Source: JBFMGD01 sp040751775 | GTDB lineage: Bacteria > Bacillota > Dethiobacteria > DTU022 | Reading direction: 5' to 3' | Length of the DNA: 64,000 nt | Assembly: GCA_040751775.1 (NCBI GenBank) | Contig: JBFMGD010000005.1 | Span: forward strand, 34,065 to 98,064 | In this document: in pieces, positions 43,288-53,175 of the stretch | Layout of the letters: each line of letters begins with the position of its first letter | Position numbering within the stretch: the first letter of the stretch is position 1 | The notes under the pieces: generated by a model | Database searches by the model: none | What the model saw: the letters and a program-made list of their open reading frames with translations, nothing else | Told to the model about the DNA's origin: nothing | Translations under genes and position numbers: made by a program

Positions 43288-46200
43288 TTATGAATTTCCA
43301 TCAAGCGGGAATTCGGTCCGGTAGAGGCTTTCGAAGCCGGGCAGCGCTTCCGCCGCCGTGAAGAGGCGGTAGGGGATGCGCATCATTTCCCCGGCGCGGT
43401 TGCCGTAAACGATCTCCCCGCGGTAGCCCTTTTCCAAAAAGGATAAGCCGAGGATGCGGTTGAGCCAGTCCATCCAGTTGTTCATCTGATCCAGGGGAGC
43501 GTAGCGGACGCGCTGGATTACGGATGGACTGTTGAAGTCGGTATGGCCCACCAGCACCAGGTGATCCATCGCCCGGGTGGCGGCGACATAGAGCAGCCGC
43601 TTTTTCTCGGCGATCAGTTTTTCCCGCTGCCTGATCTTGATAATGCGCTTGACCAGGATGGGCTCCTGTTCCCACCCGTTTTCGGGGTTGGGCGCGTTTA
43701 GCCCCAGTTCCGGCCGCTCGCGCCGGGAGATGCCTTCATTGTCGACAGTCATGGCATGGGGGATCTGGTCGGCGTGCAGCGTTTCCCGATCGCCTAAGTT
43801 AAAGCCGGCGCCTAAGTCCGGCACAAAGACCATCGGGAATTCCAGCCCCTTGGACTGGTGTACCGTCATGATCTGCACCGCCCCGCCGAGGCTGATGTCG
43901 ATATCGGCTTCTCCCTCTTCTTCGATAAAGTCGATGCGGTTGTTGAGCCATTCGCTAAAATCATCCAGGTCGCAGCCTTCTTCCAGGGCCAGGGCGCGGG
44001 CGCTTTCCAGCAGTTTTTCGATATTTGAGAGCGCCTGCTCCCCCCGGTCGCCCCGGCAGAGGCTCACGTACCAGCTGCTCTCGTCCAGGATAAGCCGCAG
44101 GTATTCCTCCAGGGGTACGCGCCCGGCCAGGCTGAGCCACCTGCTTAAATCGGTGGCGGCGCCGGCGAGGGAGGCGCGGTCGCTTACCGGGAAATACGCT
44201 TTTTCGGGGTGGGTTTCCGCCCGCGCCGTCTCCCACAGTTTATTCCAGAGGCTTGCCCCCGGCAACTTTGACAGTAAATAGAGGCCTTCGTCGGAGAGGC
44301 GCCCGGCCGGGGATCGTAAATACGCGGCCAGGGAAAGATCGTCGGCGGGGTCGGTCAGAAAGCGGATCAGGTTGCCCAGGTCGACGATCTCCCGGCGCTG
44401 GAAAAAGCCCCGGCCGCGCACCACCGTGAAATCAATCCGGCTCATGCGCAGCGCTTCTTCATAGGTTTTGAGCATGGTGCGCCGGTTCAGCAGGATGGCC
44501 ACGGCAGGCCGCCCTTGTTGCGCTTCTTCCCGCACCCGGCGGTATTTTTCATCGTCCCCCAGGAAAACTTCCTTGATTTTATCCGCAATCAGGAACGCTT
44601 CTTTAAAGTGATCGCTGATCTCCATGGCGCCTGCCGCGGCTGTTTCGGGTAAGGGAAGACCGGTGGTATCTTCTTGGGGCGCGGCGCCGCCGGCGGCGCT
44701 TTCCCGCGCGGCTTGCAGCGCTTCCGACAGCTTTTCCGAAAGTGTTTCGTCAAAACCCTCTTTGCCGCTGTCCGCCAGCAGCAGTGCCACGCTGCCCTCG
44801 TTCCGGTTGCCGGAACAGGCGAGGCGCTGCGGCCTGGCGTCGTATTCTTCGTAGTAATCCTTGGCCAGAAGGTCGTGAAAAAACATGTTGAAGAAATTGA
44901 TCGGTGTCGCGGCGGAGCGGAAATTATCGGCGAAAACGATCTCCCCGGCTTGCGGATTCGTGGCGGCGTCTATTCTGTCCCGGTACTCCGCCGTGTAATC
45001 CTTGGCCCCTTCCAATACAAGTTCAAAAGGCTGCAGGTGGTGGCCGCCGCTCCTGTTGGCGTTTTGCAGCTCCCGCCTGACCCGGGAAAAGAGGCGGACA
45101 TCTCCCCCGCGGAAGGAGTAAATCGCCTGTTTTTCGTCACCGACGATGAACAGCTTGGGGCTGATCACGGTTCCGGTATGGTCCGCGGCGATCTTTTTGA
45201 TGATTTGCCACTGCAGGTCGTTTGTATCCTGGAACTCGTCCACCATGATAAATAGAAAACGCGTTCTCAGTTCATTAAGAATATAGTTGTGTTTTTCTTC
45301 CGTAAACAGGCGCAGCACTTTCAGTTGCAGGTCCTGGAAATCGAGGTAGTTCTCCCGTGCTTTATCGTCATGGTAGTTTAACAGGCAATCACGGGACAGG
45401 CGCGCCAGGGCCTGCAATAGCGTAAAGCCTTCGCTTTCGTGGCTCTCCACCAGGTTCAGTTCTTCCAGGGGCAGGGCTTTCATCAGGTAACGCAGGGTGG
45501 TAAAAGCGCCCTTCAACTCATGGTAGACCGGTCCGTCCCAGGCCTTGGGAGGCAAGCCGGTGAGCCTCAGGTTGGCTATAATTTCATTTTTAAGCTGTTG
45601 CACTTTGGCGGCGTCGATGGTGCTGACGGCCGCGGGCGCCAGCTCCTTCCGCAGTAGCGGGATCAGCCGCAGCAGGTTGTCTCTCTTTCGGCCCAGGGAA
45701 GAACTGTCTTCCGGAACGATCTCTGTTGTTTGTGTCAATGTTTCAAGGCAGTGGAGCAGTTCCTTGTTTTGGTACAACTTGTAGGCCATTTCACGCAGCA
45801 TGCACTCGCGGTAGGTGCCCAGCCGCTCCAGGTAGCCCGGCAGGTCCAGCGTAAGGAATCCGGTGATCCAGGGGCCGCTGTCTTCGCGTTTCTGGATCAC
45901 GGTAAAGATGGAGTTGGCGATTACGCCTTTGGAAAACTCGCCGCCGAGTACGTGGATATCGCGGTTGTTCTTGTCGGCGGCCAGTTCCCTGAGGGTGCGG
46001 TTGATGCTTTTACGCAGGAAAAAGACCTTCTCGGTCTCGTCCAAAACCCGGAAATAGGGGTCGATTCCCGCCTCGATGGGGTATTCCCGCAGCAGGGCGG
46101 CGCAGAAGGCGTGAAAGGTGCTGATGTAGTTGTTGAAAAAGATGTCTTTATGATTTTGAAAATGCGGCTCGCCTGTAAGGGCTAGTTCCCTGTCGATGGC

Positions 46201-46419
46201 GCCGTAGATCCGCTCTTTCATCTCTACCGCCGCTTTGTCGGTGAAGGTGAGCACCAGCAGGCGATCCAGGGAGAGCCGTTCCCGCGCCAATATTTTGATG
46301 ATGCGGCGGGTGAGCACCTCGGTTTTACCGGTGCCGGCGCCGGCTGTTACGGCCAGGTTACGCCGGTAATCCGTGGCCAGGTGCTGGTGCAAGGTCGGGT
46401 AGAATGTGGTGGTCGCCAT
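43288..46419 (-). CDS. addA: AddA-like UvrD-family helicase lacking the C-terminal nuclease domain
   Basis: A 1043-residue superfamily 1 helicase. Walker A is AGAGTGKT at 26-33. Further motifs are LTFTDKAAVEMKERI, the DEFQDTND Walker B, the GDEKQAIYSFRGGD motif III region, TVHQSKGLEFP and LLYVAATRAMDHL. Normal AddA proteins run to about 1200 residues and finish with a RecB-type nuclease. This one stops about 85 residues after motif VI, with no GxxDRxD or DYK motif. It follows the AddB-like gene by 17 bases. It probably unwinds DNA ends with AddB but would lack its own strand-cutting activity. Confidence 0.85.
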   Translation of the reverse strand: MATTTFYPTLHQHLATDYRRNLAVTAGAGTGKTEVLTRRIIKILARERLSLDRLLVLTFTDKAAVEMKERIYGAIDRELALTGEPHFQNHKDIFFNNYISTFHAFCAALLREYPIEAGIDPYFRVLDETEKVFFLRKSINRTLRELAADKNNRDIHVLGGEFSKGVIANSIFTVIQKREDSGPWITGFLTLDLPGYLERLGTYRECMLREMAYKLYQNKELLHCLETLTQTTEIVPEDSSSLGRKRDNLLRLIPLLRKELAPAAVSTIDAAKVQQLKNEIIANLRLTGLPPKAWDGPVYHELKGAFTTLRYLMKALPLEELNLVESHESEGFTLLQALARLSRDCLLNYHDDKARENYLDFQDLQLKVLRLFTEEKHNYILNELRTRFLFIMVDEFQDTNDLQWQIIKKIAADHTGTVISPKLFIVGDEKQAIYSFRGGDVRLFSRVRRELQNANRSGGHHLQPFELVLEGAKDYTAEYRDRIDAATNPQAGEIVFADNFRSAATPINFFNMFFHDLLAKDYYEEYDARPQRLACSGNRNEGSVALLLADSGKEGFDETLSEKLSEALQAARESAAGGAAPQEDTTGLPLPETAAAGAMEISDHFKEAFLIADKIKEVFLGDDEKYRRVREEAQQGRPAVAILLNRRTMLKTYEEALRMSRIDFTVVRGRGFFQRREIVDLGNLIRFLTDPADDLSLAAYLRSPAGRLSDEGLYLLSKLPGASLWNKLWETARAETHPEKAYFPVSDRASLAGAATDLSRWLSLAGRVPLEEYLRLILDESSWYVSLCRGDRGEQALSNIEKLLESARALALEEGCDLDDFSEWLNNRIDFIEEEGEADIDISLGGAVQIMTVHQSKGLEFPMVFVPDLGAGFNLGDRETLHADQIPHAMTVDNEGISRRERPELGLNAPNPENGWEQEPILVKRIIKIRQREKLIAEKKRLLYVAATRAMDHLVLVGHTDFNSPSVIQRVRYAPLDQMNNWMDWLNRILGLSFLEKGYRGEIVYGNRAGEMMRIPYRLFTAAEALPGFESLYRTEFPLDGNS

Positions 46420-46436
46420 TTATGTTGTGCTCTCCT

Positions 46437-49400
46437 TTAGAAAATCTCTGATACCAGGTTGACTTTTTCTCCGGCGGCGGCATCACGGCCGTATACTTGC
46501 TTCAGCTTCTCCAGGCGCGGCTGATCTTTGCGGCAAACACGGCTGAAAGAGCAGTTGTCGCAGTCCTGCTCCGCCTCATGGCACAAGGGCAGGTGGAATA
46601 CCCCTGCTTTCATCAGCCGGTGCAGCCGCGGCAGGTGCTCCTTGATTTTCTCCAGGGCCGCGTTGAACTTCGCCCGGTCAAGGAAACCGTCCCGTTGCCC
46701 GGAAAAAACCGGTTGTTCCGGCGAGGCCTGATCCCGGCGGGACGCCCTGATTTCTTCCAGGGCGAAATAACCGCCTCGTCTTAAAGTTTTCGCGCTTTTT
46801 ACCAGGTAGAGTCCGGCGCCGGCGACCGGCAGCTGTAGCTGTTGCCCGGCAGCATGGTCCGCGCATAGCAGCACCGCCAGGGGAAGGTCGAAGCGCAGGC
46901 CCCGTTCGATTTTGCGCGGCGCCTGGGCGGTAGTACTGGTATAGTTGTAAGCGAGCAGGTAATCGCCCGCCGCCGTCAGGTCGACCCGGTCCGTCTCTAC
47001 CAGTATTTCCAGCTCATTGTCCAGCGTTACCGTGCCTTTGAGGCAGGCCCAATAAGGGCGCAAGTAATCAGGCCCGTTTGCTTCGTAGTCCAGGAAGGCG
47101 CGTAAAAGCCCCGGCCGCCGTTCCGACCGGCCGTCCAGTCCGGCGGTAAGGCCGCCTATAAAGCGGTGCCGGAAGGCATCGGCGCCGGTCTCTTCTTTTT
47201 CCTGAAGGCGCTCATCGACCAGGCTTTGCAGCAGTTGGGGCGCGGCTTCGGGGACACCCCGGTTCGCGCAAGCGGCGGCGGTATAACTTTTAAGAATATT
47301 GCGGATCAGCAGGCCGGTTTCCGTTGTGTCCGGGTGATAATCCGGCGCCCGCTTTAAGCCGAGGAGGTCGTCAAAAAAGAAGCGAATAGGACAGGTGGCG
47401 TAGCGTTCCAGGTTCATGGGGGTGAAGGCTATTTGCCGGATATCTTCGGCCAGCAACGACGCGGTGGTGGAGGCGAGCGCCCGGGGGAAGAGGCCGTCAT
47501 ATTCCGAGAATGATCGCGTGCTTAGGGTCAGGCCGTCGAACCGCAGTATCGCCGTGATCTTTTCAAAGAACGGCTTGTCCTGGAGTCGCAGCTCTTTTAA
47601 GCAGGGCAGTGCTTTCCTGTAATTATGGTCCACGTTACTGGCGATGAGGGTGAGCATTTCGCGGCGGCTGTAGATGCGGTCGTCGGCCGCCGGCCGGCTG
47701 TTTTCCGGGGGCCGCGCCCGCGCGCCGGTCCACCCGGCCGTTTCCTTGAGAAAAGGCGATGCCGGCAGCCTTTTCCCTTGGTCCGAAAGAGGGCGGCTTA
47801 AAAAGAGGGCGCGGGAGGTCGAGCGGACCAGCTGGTAGAAGCGGTTGCGGCCGTGATCCACACTGGTGTAAGCGACGCCCGGGCTTAAACCCTCTTTTTT
47901 CGGTTGCAGGAAATTAAACTCTTCCTTGGCGGGGAACTCCCCATCCACCAGGCCGCAGATAAAGGTGTACGGCCGGCGCCGGTATTGTCCCCGCGCCGCG
48001 GACTCGACGGTAACGCTTTCACTCACCTGCCGGAACGGGAGCTCGCCCGTATCAAGGGCGGATTCGTTCATCAGCCGGGTAAACACACGCGCCAGTTCGA
48101 CCAGGGTTTGCTTGCCGGCGGCCGGTCCGCCCGCAGCGGCAGGCGAGGCGGCGATCTCCGCCAGGATTTGGTCGACCCGCTTAAGGATCGCCGCGTCCCT
48201 TTCCCGGATGCGCGCCGCGCGCGGGTCCGGATTATCGCCTGCGCCGGTCGCGATATTTTGAAGAATGTTGAAGCGCTCCAGCAGCCTCCGCAAAACCTCC
48301 GCGAATTCGTTGCCGCTTAAGCGCCGCTGCCGCCAGGTCGAAAGATGCTTCTCCGCCAGCGCCTGCAAGTAAGCCTGCGCCAGGCAGCGGTAGAGCATTT
48401 TTTCTTTGGCCGCGTCGTTTTTCCAGGCCAAACTTTCTATGTAGCGCTTCAATACCTCGAGCGGCGGGGTCCCCGGGACGGGGGCGACACTCCGATAGGC
48501 TTTGAGGCGCAAGTTCTTCAAGAACTGATAATCAAGCCGGCAGCAAGCGTCCGGTGCGGTTTGTTGCCGCAATTTCTCCAGGGAGAGCAACATCACGCCG
48601 CTTTTTTCCTGGAAGGTGAACAACTCGGCCGGCTTGACAGTGGCGGTCAGGCTGACATAGGGGGAAGAAAATATCTTCTCCCGCAGCGGGTAGGGGTTGG
48701 GGCTGACGGTCTGGTTGACCAGGTGCAAGATCAAGGCCGCCAGGGGAAAACGCGTCAGCGGCACGCCCTCCGCCGGGGTAAAAGGAATGCCGTAATCGGG
48801 GAACACCTCCCCGATAATGGCGCAGTAGAGATGATAAGCAGGCGCCGTGATCCGGATATCGCTTAAGGGGACGCCCGTTTCGGCCAGTTCCCTGACGCGG
48901 CGCGCGATGGCGATAACTTCTAAATAACGGCTGTTTGCTTCATTGACGGTGACTGATCCATGCCGTTTTGCCGGATCAGCCTTAAAATCGGTCTCGGTTT
49001 CCGGCGCCGCCGCCTGCCCCGGTTTGAACAAGGAGCGCGCCAGGCCGGTAAAAAGGTCGTCTTCGGGCGAGGGCAGCTTTTTAAACTCGTATGGCGCCGC
49101 CTCATCCCGCAGGTGCGCCGGCAAGGCGGCGATGCTCCGGTGAACGCGTCTCGCCTGTTCCGCCGCGGCGGTATCGTCACAGCAGCAGAAGCTTGACGCG
49201 AGCGCGTTTTTAAACACCGCCAGGATGAACTCTTGCTCCAGCGGCGTAATATAATTGAAGCCGAAGAAGAGAACCTGTTCCCCTTCCCCGAAACCGGGCA
49301 GGCCTTCCAGGTCGCCCGCGCCGGCGCGGTGGGTGAATTCTTCCAGCCCGCTTCGCAAGTCGAAGCCGTATCCGGGCAATTTTTCTTCGTATGCGCGGTG

Positions 49401-49832
49401 GATCTTGATCAAATCTTTTTCCTTGAGCGACAGCCGGTCCGTTTTCAGGCCGGTAATGGCCGCTTGCAGATCGGCCGTGGAGGTAGAGCGGAAACCGTGT
49501 ATAAATTCGGCGAGGACCTTGACGTAGCTCTGCTTGTAGCGCTCTATGTTTAAGTAAGTGGCGTAACTTTCGCTCATGATGGCGCTTAAGATCGATTCAA
49601 CACCGTGCCGCGAGAGCAGCCCCTTGCCCTGCCGTTTTTTAACATAGCCGGCCAGTAACTCCGTGATGGTCCGGATAGCGGTTACAGTCACTTCGGGAAG
49701 AGCGGCGGCAACCTGTCCTTTAGCTTCCCCTTCCGGTATGATCACCAGCGCGGGGGTTTGGCTCAACCGGCGGTCTTTTAACGTTTTAAACTGGTGCCAG
49801 GCCTCCGCCTGGTAGAATACGATTTTGGCCAT
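46437..49832 (-). CDS. addB: AddB-like subunit with iron-sulfur cysteines but degenerate nuclease site
   Basis: A 1131-residue partner of the AddA-like helicase, similar to AddB/RexB: inactive helicase-like N-terminal part, then a PD-(D/E)XK-like domain. The four cluster cysteines are kept, one in YATCPIRFFFDDLLG and three in EQDCDNCSFSRVC. The nuclease residues look lost: the His of GxxxH is Arg in ETGLLIRNIL, and the DYK motif after ETDRVD reads LAYNYTS. No Walker A is seen. It is the first gene of the pair. Role inferred: DNA-end binding or recombination without AddB cutting. Confidence 0.8.
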   Translation of the reverse strand: MAKIVFYQAEAWHQFKTLKDRRLSQTPALVIIPEGEAKGQVAAALPEVTVTAIRTITELLAGYVKKRQGKGLLSRHGVESILSAIMSESYATYLNIERYKQSYVKVLAEFIHGFRSTSTADLQAAITGLKTDRLSLKEKDLIKIHRAYEEKLPGYGFDLRSGLEEFTHRAGAGDLEGLPGFGEGEQVLFFGFNYITPLEQEFILAVFKNALASSFCCCDDTAAAEQARRVHRSIAALPAHLRDEAAPYEFKKLPSPEDDLFTGLARSLFKPGQAAAPETETDFKADPAKRHGSVTVNEANSRYLEVIAIARRVRELAETGVPLSDIRITAPAYHLYCAIIGEVFPDYGIPFTPAEGVPLTRFPLAALILHLVNQTVSPNPYPLREKIFSSPYVSLTATVKPAELFTFQEKSGVMLLSLEKLRQQTAPDACCRLDYQFLKNLRLKAYRSVAPVPGTPPLEVLKRYIESLAWKNDAAKEKMLYRCLAQAYLQALAEKHLSTWRQRRLSGNEFAEVLRRLLERFNILQNIATGAGDNPDPRAARIRERDAAILKRVDQILAEIAASPAAAGGPAAGKQTLVELARVFTRLMNESALDTGELPFRQVSESVTVESAARGQYRRRPYTFICGLVDGEFPAKEEFNFLQPKKEGLSPGVAYTSVDHGRNRFYQLVRSTSRALFLSRPLSDQGKRLPASPFLKETAGWTGARARPPENSRPAADDRIYSRREMLTLIASNVDHNYRKALPCLKELRLQDKPFFEKITAILRFDGLTLSTRSFSEYDGLFPRALASTTASLLAEDIRQIAFTPMNLERYATCPIRFFFDDLLGLKRAPDYHPDTTETGLLIRNILKSYTAAACANRGVPEAAPQLLQSLVDERLQEKEETGADAFRHRFIGGLTAGLDGRSERRPGLLRAFLDYEANGPDYLRPYWACLKGTVTLDNELEILVETDRVDLTAAGDYLLAYNYTSTTAQAPRKIERGLRFDLPLAVLLCADHAAGQQLQLPVAGAGLYLVKSAKTLRRGGYFALEEIRASRRDQASPEQPVFSGQRDGFLDRAKFNAALEKIKEHLPRLHRLMKAGVFHLPLCHEAEQDCDNCSFSRVCRKDQPRLEKLKQVYGRDAAAGEKVNLVSEIF

Positions 49833-49956
49833 CGCCGCTTCCTTTTCCTCACATTATCCTGGTAGTGGCGCCGTTAATCCGCGCGTTTTCAATTATAGCA
49901 TATTTAACCGTATAATGTATCCAGCATAGTCACCTGAAATTGCCTATTAAGAGAGT

Positions 49957-50077
49957 AAGGATTAAGCCTGATTCCGCTTTATTAGCGCATAGCCACACGG
50001 CGCTGCTGGAACATGACGGTCACTACGCCAGGCTGTATAAAGCCCAGTTTAACGGCTTCATCCCGGAGACAGTATAA
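49957..50077 (+). pseudogene. ABC exporter C-terminal tail remnant
   Basis: A plus-strand frame reads HTALLEHDGHYARLYKAQF and ends at a TAA (50075-50077). This is the typical last segment of an ABC-type multidrug/lipid exporter ATPase (GTHxELLxxGGxYAxLYxxQF). Nothing upstream matches the rest of such a gene, so only the stump remains beside the AddB promoter region. Confidence 0.6.
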
Positions 50078-50078
50078 A

Positions 50079-50122
50079 AAAACCCATCTAACGGTTCGCA
50101 CTTAAGTGATTTATTGGGTTTT
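50079..50122 (-). terminator. probable terminator of the flippase gene
   Basis: On the minus strand AAAACCCA pairs with TGGGTTTT across about 28 bases that contain a second small palindrome (CACTTAAGTG). A run of seven T follows the second arm, just past the flippase stop. Confidence 0.55.
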
Positions 50123-51674
50123 ATTTGCCGCTTGAACTTAACCTCTGTAGGATTGAACCGTAGCCTTGTATAACAAAACTTTTTTCGTCGGGATCCAATA
50201 AAAATCTCCAAATCCCAACTCCTAATATGCTAAGAATAATAATTGTAATCAAGCCGCGGGCCATTAGGCCAGCAACAACAGTGCTTAGCGCCATAATTAG
50301 TAAATAGGCGCCAATCGGCATGAGCGTCATAAAAATAAAAAGGAAAATACTGCGTTGTTTTTTTGTCTCAATAGTTAAAAGTTTGTCGGCATACCAAAAT
50401 AACAGAATCGCGTCAAAGCTTACGCGCGCCAACCACGCGGCAGCCACACCGACGATACCAAATTTAGAAGCAAGTATCCAAAGCAAAAGAAAGTAGGGTA
50501 TTACCTCGATTATGTGAAATTTCGCGGTCATATCGGGCCTGCCGAATGCCTGGATTAATGTATAAGGTATGTTGGCCAAAGAATTAACTAAAACCGCCAG
50601 GCTTAATATGATTAGCACTAAATAGCTGTTTTGGGCGAAATCAGCACCCAACCATAGTACTAATAGGTCATAGGAAAATACAGCTAAAACAAGCACTATC
50701 GGGGTTAAAATAAAAAAGATATATTTAGCGGCACGCCTGTAGAGTTGCAGATAAATTTTCTGGTCTTGATTTTTGGAATAAGAGAAGGCGGGAAACAAGA
50801 CCATCGCTAAACTCGCAACGATTAATAAAAGTTTTGTAGCAATGGTGTAGGGTACCACATAATAGGAAACAGCAGTAAGAGTTAATGCTACTCCGATAAA
50901 GAACCGATCCATGTACGACATCAGCGGGCTGATAATATTGGATACCGTCAGCCACCCTCCAAATGTTAAAACTTTCTTCATATAGACGATATTAATCCGG
51001 GGAACTGACTTAATGCTGGGCAGGGTGTAAAAACAGATCAAGATAGAAACACCCAGCACAATGATCCTGGCGAAAACGATACTCAGTATGGCGTGTGACA
51101 GATTAATTGATCCGGTAAGGATAATTAATAAGGGAAACAAGTAGTTTGAAATACCAAAAGGTATTTGAATAAGGTTAATCAGGTCGAAACGCTGCTGTGC
51201 CGCCAGTATCCCATGCACACCAGCTGAAACAAGCATAAGCGGCAAACTTAGGCTGACGTAGATCAAACCCGTAATTCCTTCATTAATTAAAAATTCCGGG
51301 ACATTTAAAATGTTTTTGATTAAAAAAGGTGTGAAGACGATCAATAAAATTGTAGCAAAAAGCCCAAGCAACAGCAGCAGGGCAAATGAAGACCACAATA
51401 ACATACTTAGCTCTTTTTCTTGATCGCTGTCGGCAAGAGCCTCCGATACAAACTTGGTTATCGCTCTGCCGATACCCAATTCGAACAGGCTAAAATAGCC
51501 CACAGTTATTAATAACAAGTTAAAAAGGCCGAAGCGTTCACTACCCATCCTGTTAATCAACAGCGGAATAGTGACTAAAGCGACCAAGGTTGGAACACCT
51601 TTGCCAAGAAGGTTTATTAAGAAGTTTTTGGCAAGCAACTTTCCGCTATTCAGATTTTGTACCTTTGCCCTCAT
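50121..51674 (-). CDS. polysaccharide/lipid-linked oligosaccharide flippase (MOP/Wzx-like)
   Basis: A 517-residue membrane protein of the multidrug/oligosaccharide/polysaccharide (MOP) exporter superfamily, with about 12-14 hydrophobic helices. The start KNFLINLLGKGVPTLVALV and FGLFNLLLITVGYF are typical of Wzx-like and RfbX-like flippases. It likely moves lipid-linked glycans across the membrane for cell-surface polysaccharide. No glycosyltransferases are adjacent, so it stands alone; GC is lower than in the core genes and transfer is plausible. Confidence 0.82.
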   Translation of the reverse strand: MRAKVQNLNSGKLLAKNFLINLLGKGVPTLVALVTIPLLINRMGSERFGLFNLLLITVGYFSLFELGIGRAITKFVSEALADSDQEKELSMLLWSSFALLLLLGLFATILLIVFTPFLIKNILNVPEFLINEGITGLIYVSLSLPLMLVSAGVHGILAAQQRFDLINLIQIPFGISNYLFPLLIILTGSINLSHAILSIVFARIIVLGVSILICFYTLPSIKSVPRINIVYMKKVLTFGGWLTVSNIISPLMSYMDRFFIGVALTLTAVSYYVVPYTIATKLLLIVASLAMVLFPAFSYSKNQDQKIYLQLYRRAAKYIFFILTPIVLVLAVFSYDLLVLWLGADFAQNSYLVLIILSLAVLVNSLANIPYTLIQAFGRPDMTAKFHIIEVIPYFLLLWILASKFGIVGVAAAWLARVSFDAILLFWYADKLLTIETKKQRSIFLFIFMTLMPIGAYLLIMALSTVVAGLMARGLITIIILSILGVGIWRFLLDPDEKSFVIQGYGSILQRLSSSGK

Positions 51675-52080
51675 CGAGTAACCCCTTTTTCAAAAAAACT
51701 TTACCTCCTTACCCAAACCCCTCTCCCAAGGGGCAAGAAGGGAGCGGGATAGCAGCCGTGCAGCCTTAAGGCAAAAAGCAACTCCCCGCTGTTGTATTTT
51801 CCCGAATCACTGGATTACCGTCAATATTCGGCACATAAATTCAGTAATCCTGCTCACAGAGAAGAGCGGATTAGAGTCTTATGGGATGCATCGCAGCGGC
51901 AGCTTTTATTGTCTCATCATTATCGATTAAGCTTGGACTCCAGACAGCTGCCTGCTTGCGATTATAGAAAAAAGGAAGTTAGAACCAGGTTGCAGAATTA
52001 TAACGGCAACAGTCTATTTAAAGCTATATACCGGCTAAACTGTTGTGTAAGTCCGGTTAAATCATAAAGGGGTGAAATTA
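51675..52080. other. intergenic stretch with no gene seen
   Basis: Between the flippase and the SIMPL gene. One 91-codon plus-strand frame (from 51792) is open, but it lacks a ribosome site and any recognisable motif. No strong hairpin was found. Confidence 0.4.
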
Positions 52081-52710
52081 TTGGATAAGAGGACAATCAG
52101 GGTGCGCGGTAGTGCCAAAGTATCCGGGGCACCAGACTGGGTAGCCATCTCTTTTAAGCTAATCAGCCAGGATTATGAATACGCAAATAGCATGGAGCAG
52201 CTGGCGGTCCAAACGGACAGTTTGCGGCAAGAACTGGCCTCTGTTGGGCTCGATAAGGAAAGCCTCAAAACTTTCCAGTTCAACATCGAGACCGACTTCG
52301 AATGGGTAAAGGAGAGGTATATCTTCAAGGGTTATAAGGCCACCCACAACTTAAGGATTGAGTTTCCTTTTGAAAAGGATTACTTGAACAAAGTGCTGCG
52401 GGTCTTGAGCCGTACTAAAAGCCAGGCCTCGTTCAAGATATCTTTCGAGGTTAAAGATCCCGAACTCCTGCGGCAGCAGGCGATAGCCGGTGCTGTTAAA
52501 AACTCCAGAGAGAATGCGAAAGTTTTGGCAGAAGCATCGGGAGTGACCCTGGGCGAAATTATAGAAATCGATTACAGCTGGTCCGAAATACACTTCCAAC
52601 CTATAGTAAACTACAGTTGTTTAGAAGCGGCGTCTCCCCCCGCCTACGATATTACACCCGAAGATGTTGACGTTTCCGATTCGGTCACGGTTATCTGGTC
52701 TATTAAATAG
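52081..52710 (+). CDS. SIMPL-domain (DUF541) protein
   Basis: About 209 residues of the SIMPL/DUF541 family: IRVRGSAKVSGAPDWVAISF at the start, a central alpha/beta repeat and AKVLAEASGVTLGEIIEIDY near the end. Members are usually exported; this one has no signal peptide and seems cytoplasmic. The function of the family is unclear (stress or membrane-associated). TTG 52081 is chosen, with AAAGGGGTGA 8 bases ahead. Confidence 0.8.
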   Translation: MDKRTIRVRGSAKVSGAPDWVAISFKLISQDYEYANSMEQLAVQTDSLRQELASVGLDKESLKTFQFNIETDFEWVKERYIFKGYKATHNLRIEFPFEKDYLNKVLRVLSRTKSQASFKISFEVKDPELLRQQAIAGAVKNSRENAKVLAEASGVTLGEIIEIDYSWSEIHFQPIVNYSCLEAASPPAYDITPEDVDVSDSVTVIWSIK

Positions 52711-52714
52711 TTGC

Positions 52715-53126
52715 TCCGTTCTGAGAGCAGAACACGGGGCATTGCCACATCAATTATTCCGGTTGCCTTGGATTTACCGGAGCCGATTACTCCAATTTCT
52801 TCAGGGTTAACATGCAAAAATTAAGTCAAACCAGCCAGCCACTGTTCCTGAAGTTGGCGTCTGTGAACCAGGATTAGGGTGTTCTTTATGCTGTATTGAA
52901 TTTCCAATTCCTCTAAAAGGCGAGTTATATCATCTAAACAACCCCTGGGTAACCCGATATGTTTTGAATAATCCTCTGCGCAACCGATAATGCGAGGAAT
53001 TTGAAAAACAGGCAAGCGCATCGCCTGGGCTTTATAGAATTCGGGATTTTGAAAGGCGGCGATACGAATCAATTCATTTATCAGAAACGGGGGTAGCCCT
53101 TTTTTGCAATATATACTTGGTTTCAC
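52715..53126 (-). pseudogene. TOTE-type DEAD/DEAH helicase remnant
   Basis: The minus strand carries 101 codons reading GLPPFLINELIRIAAFQNPE, RIIGCAEDYSKHIGLPRG and then, after a deletion of roughly 50 residues that removes Walker A, TLILVHRRQLQEQWLAGL. After a frameshift the next block continues with PEEIGVIGSGKSKATG and IIDVAMPRVL in another frame. These are consecutive parts of the helicase found in TOTE conflict systems and related mobile operons. The gene is dead; its primase and nuclease partners are not seen. Confidence 0.7.
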
Positions 53127-53175
53127 AATACCAGAGTAATGTGTTTAGGAAATGAGCTTCTTTCGAATGTTACTT

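Noticed and set aside
44674..45255. A 193-codon plus-strand open frame inside the AddA region
   Set aside because: Antisense shadow of the helicase gene, without motifs.
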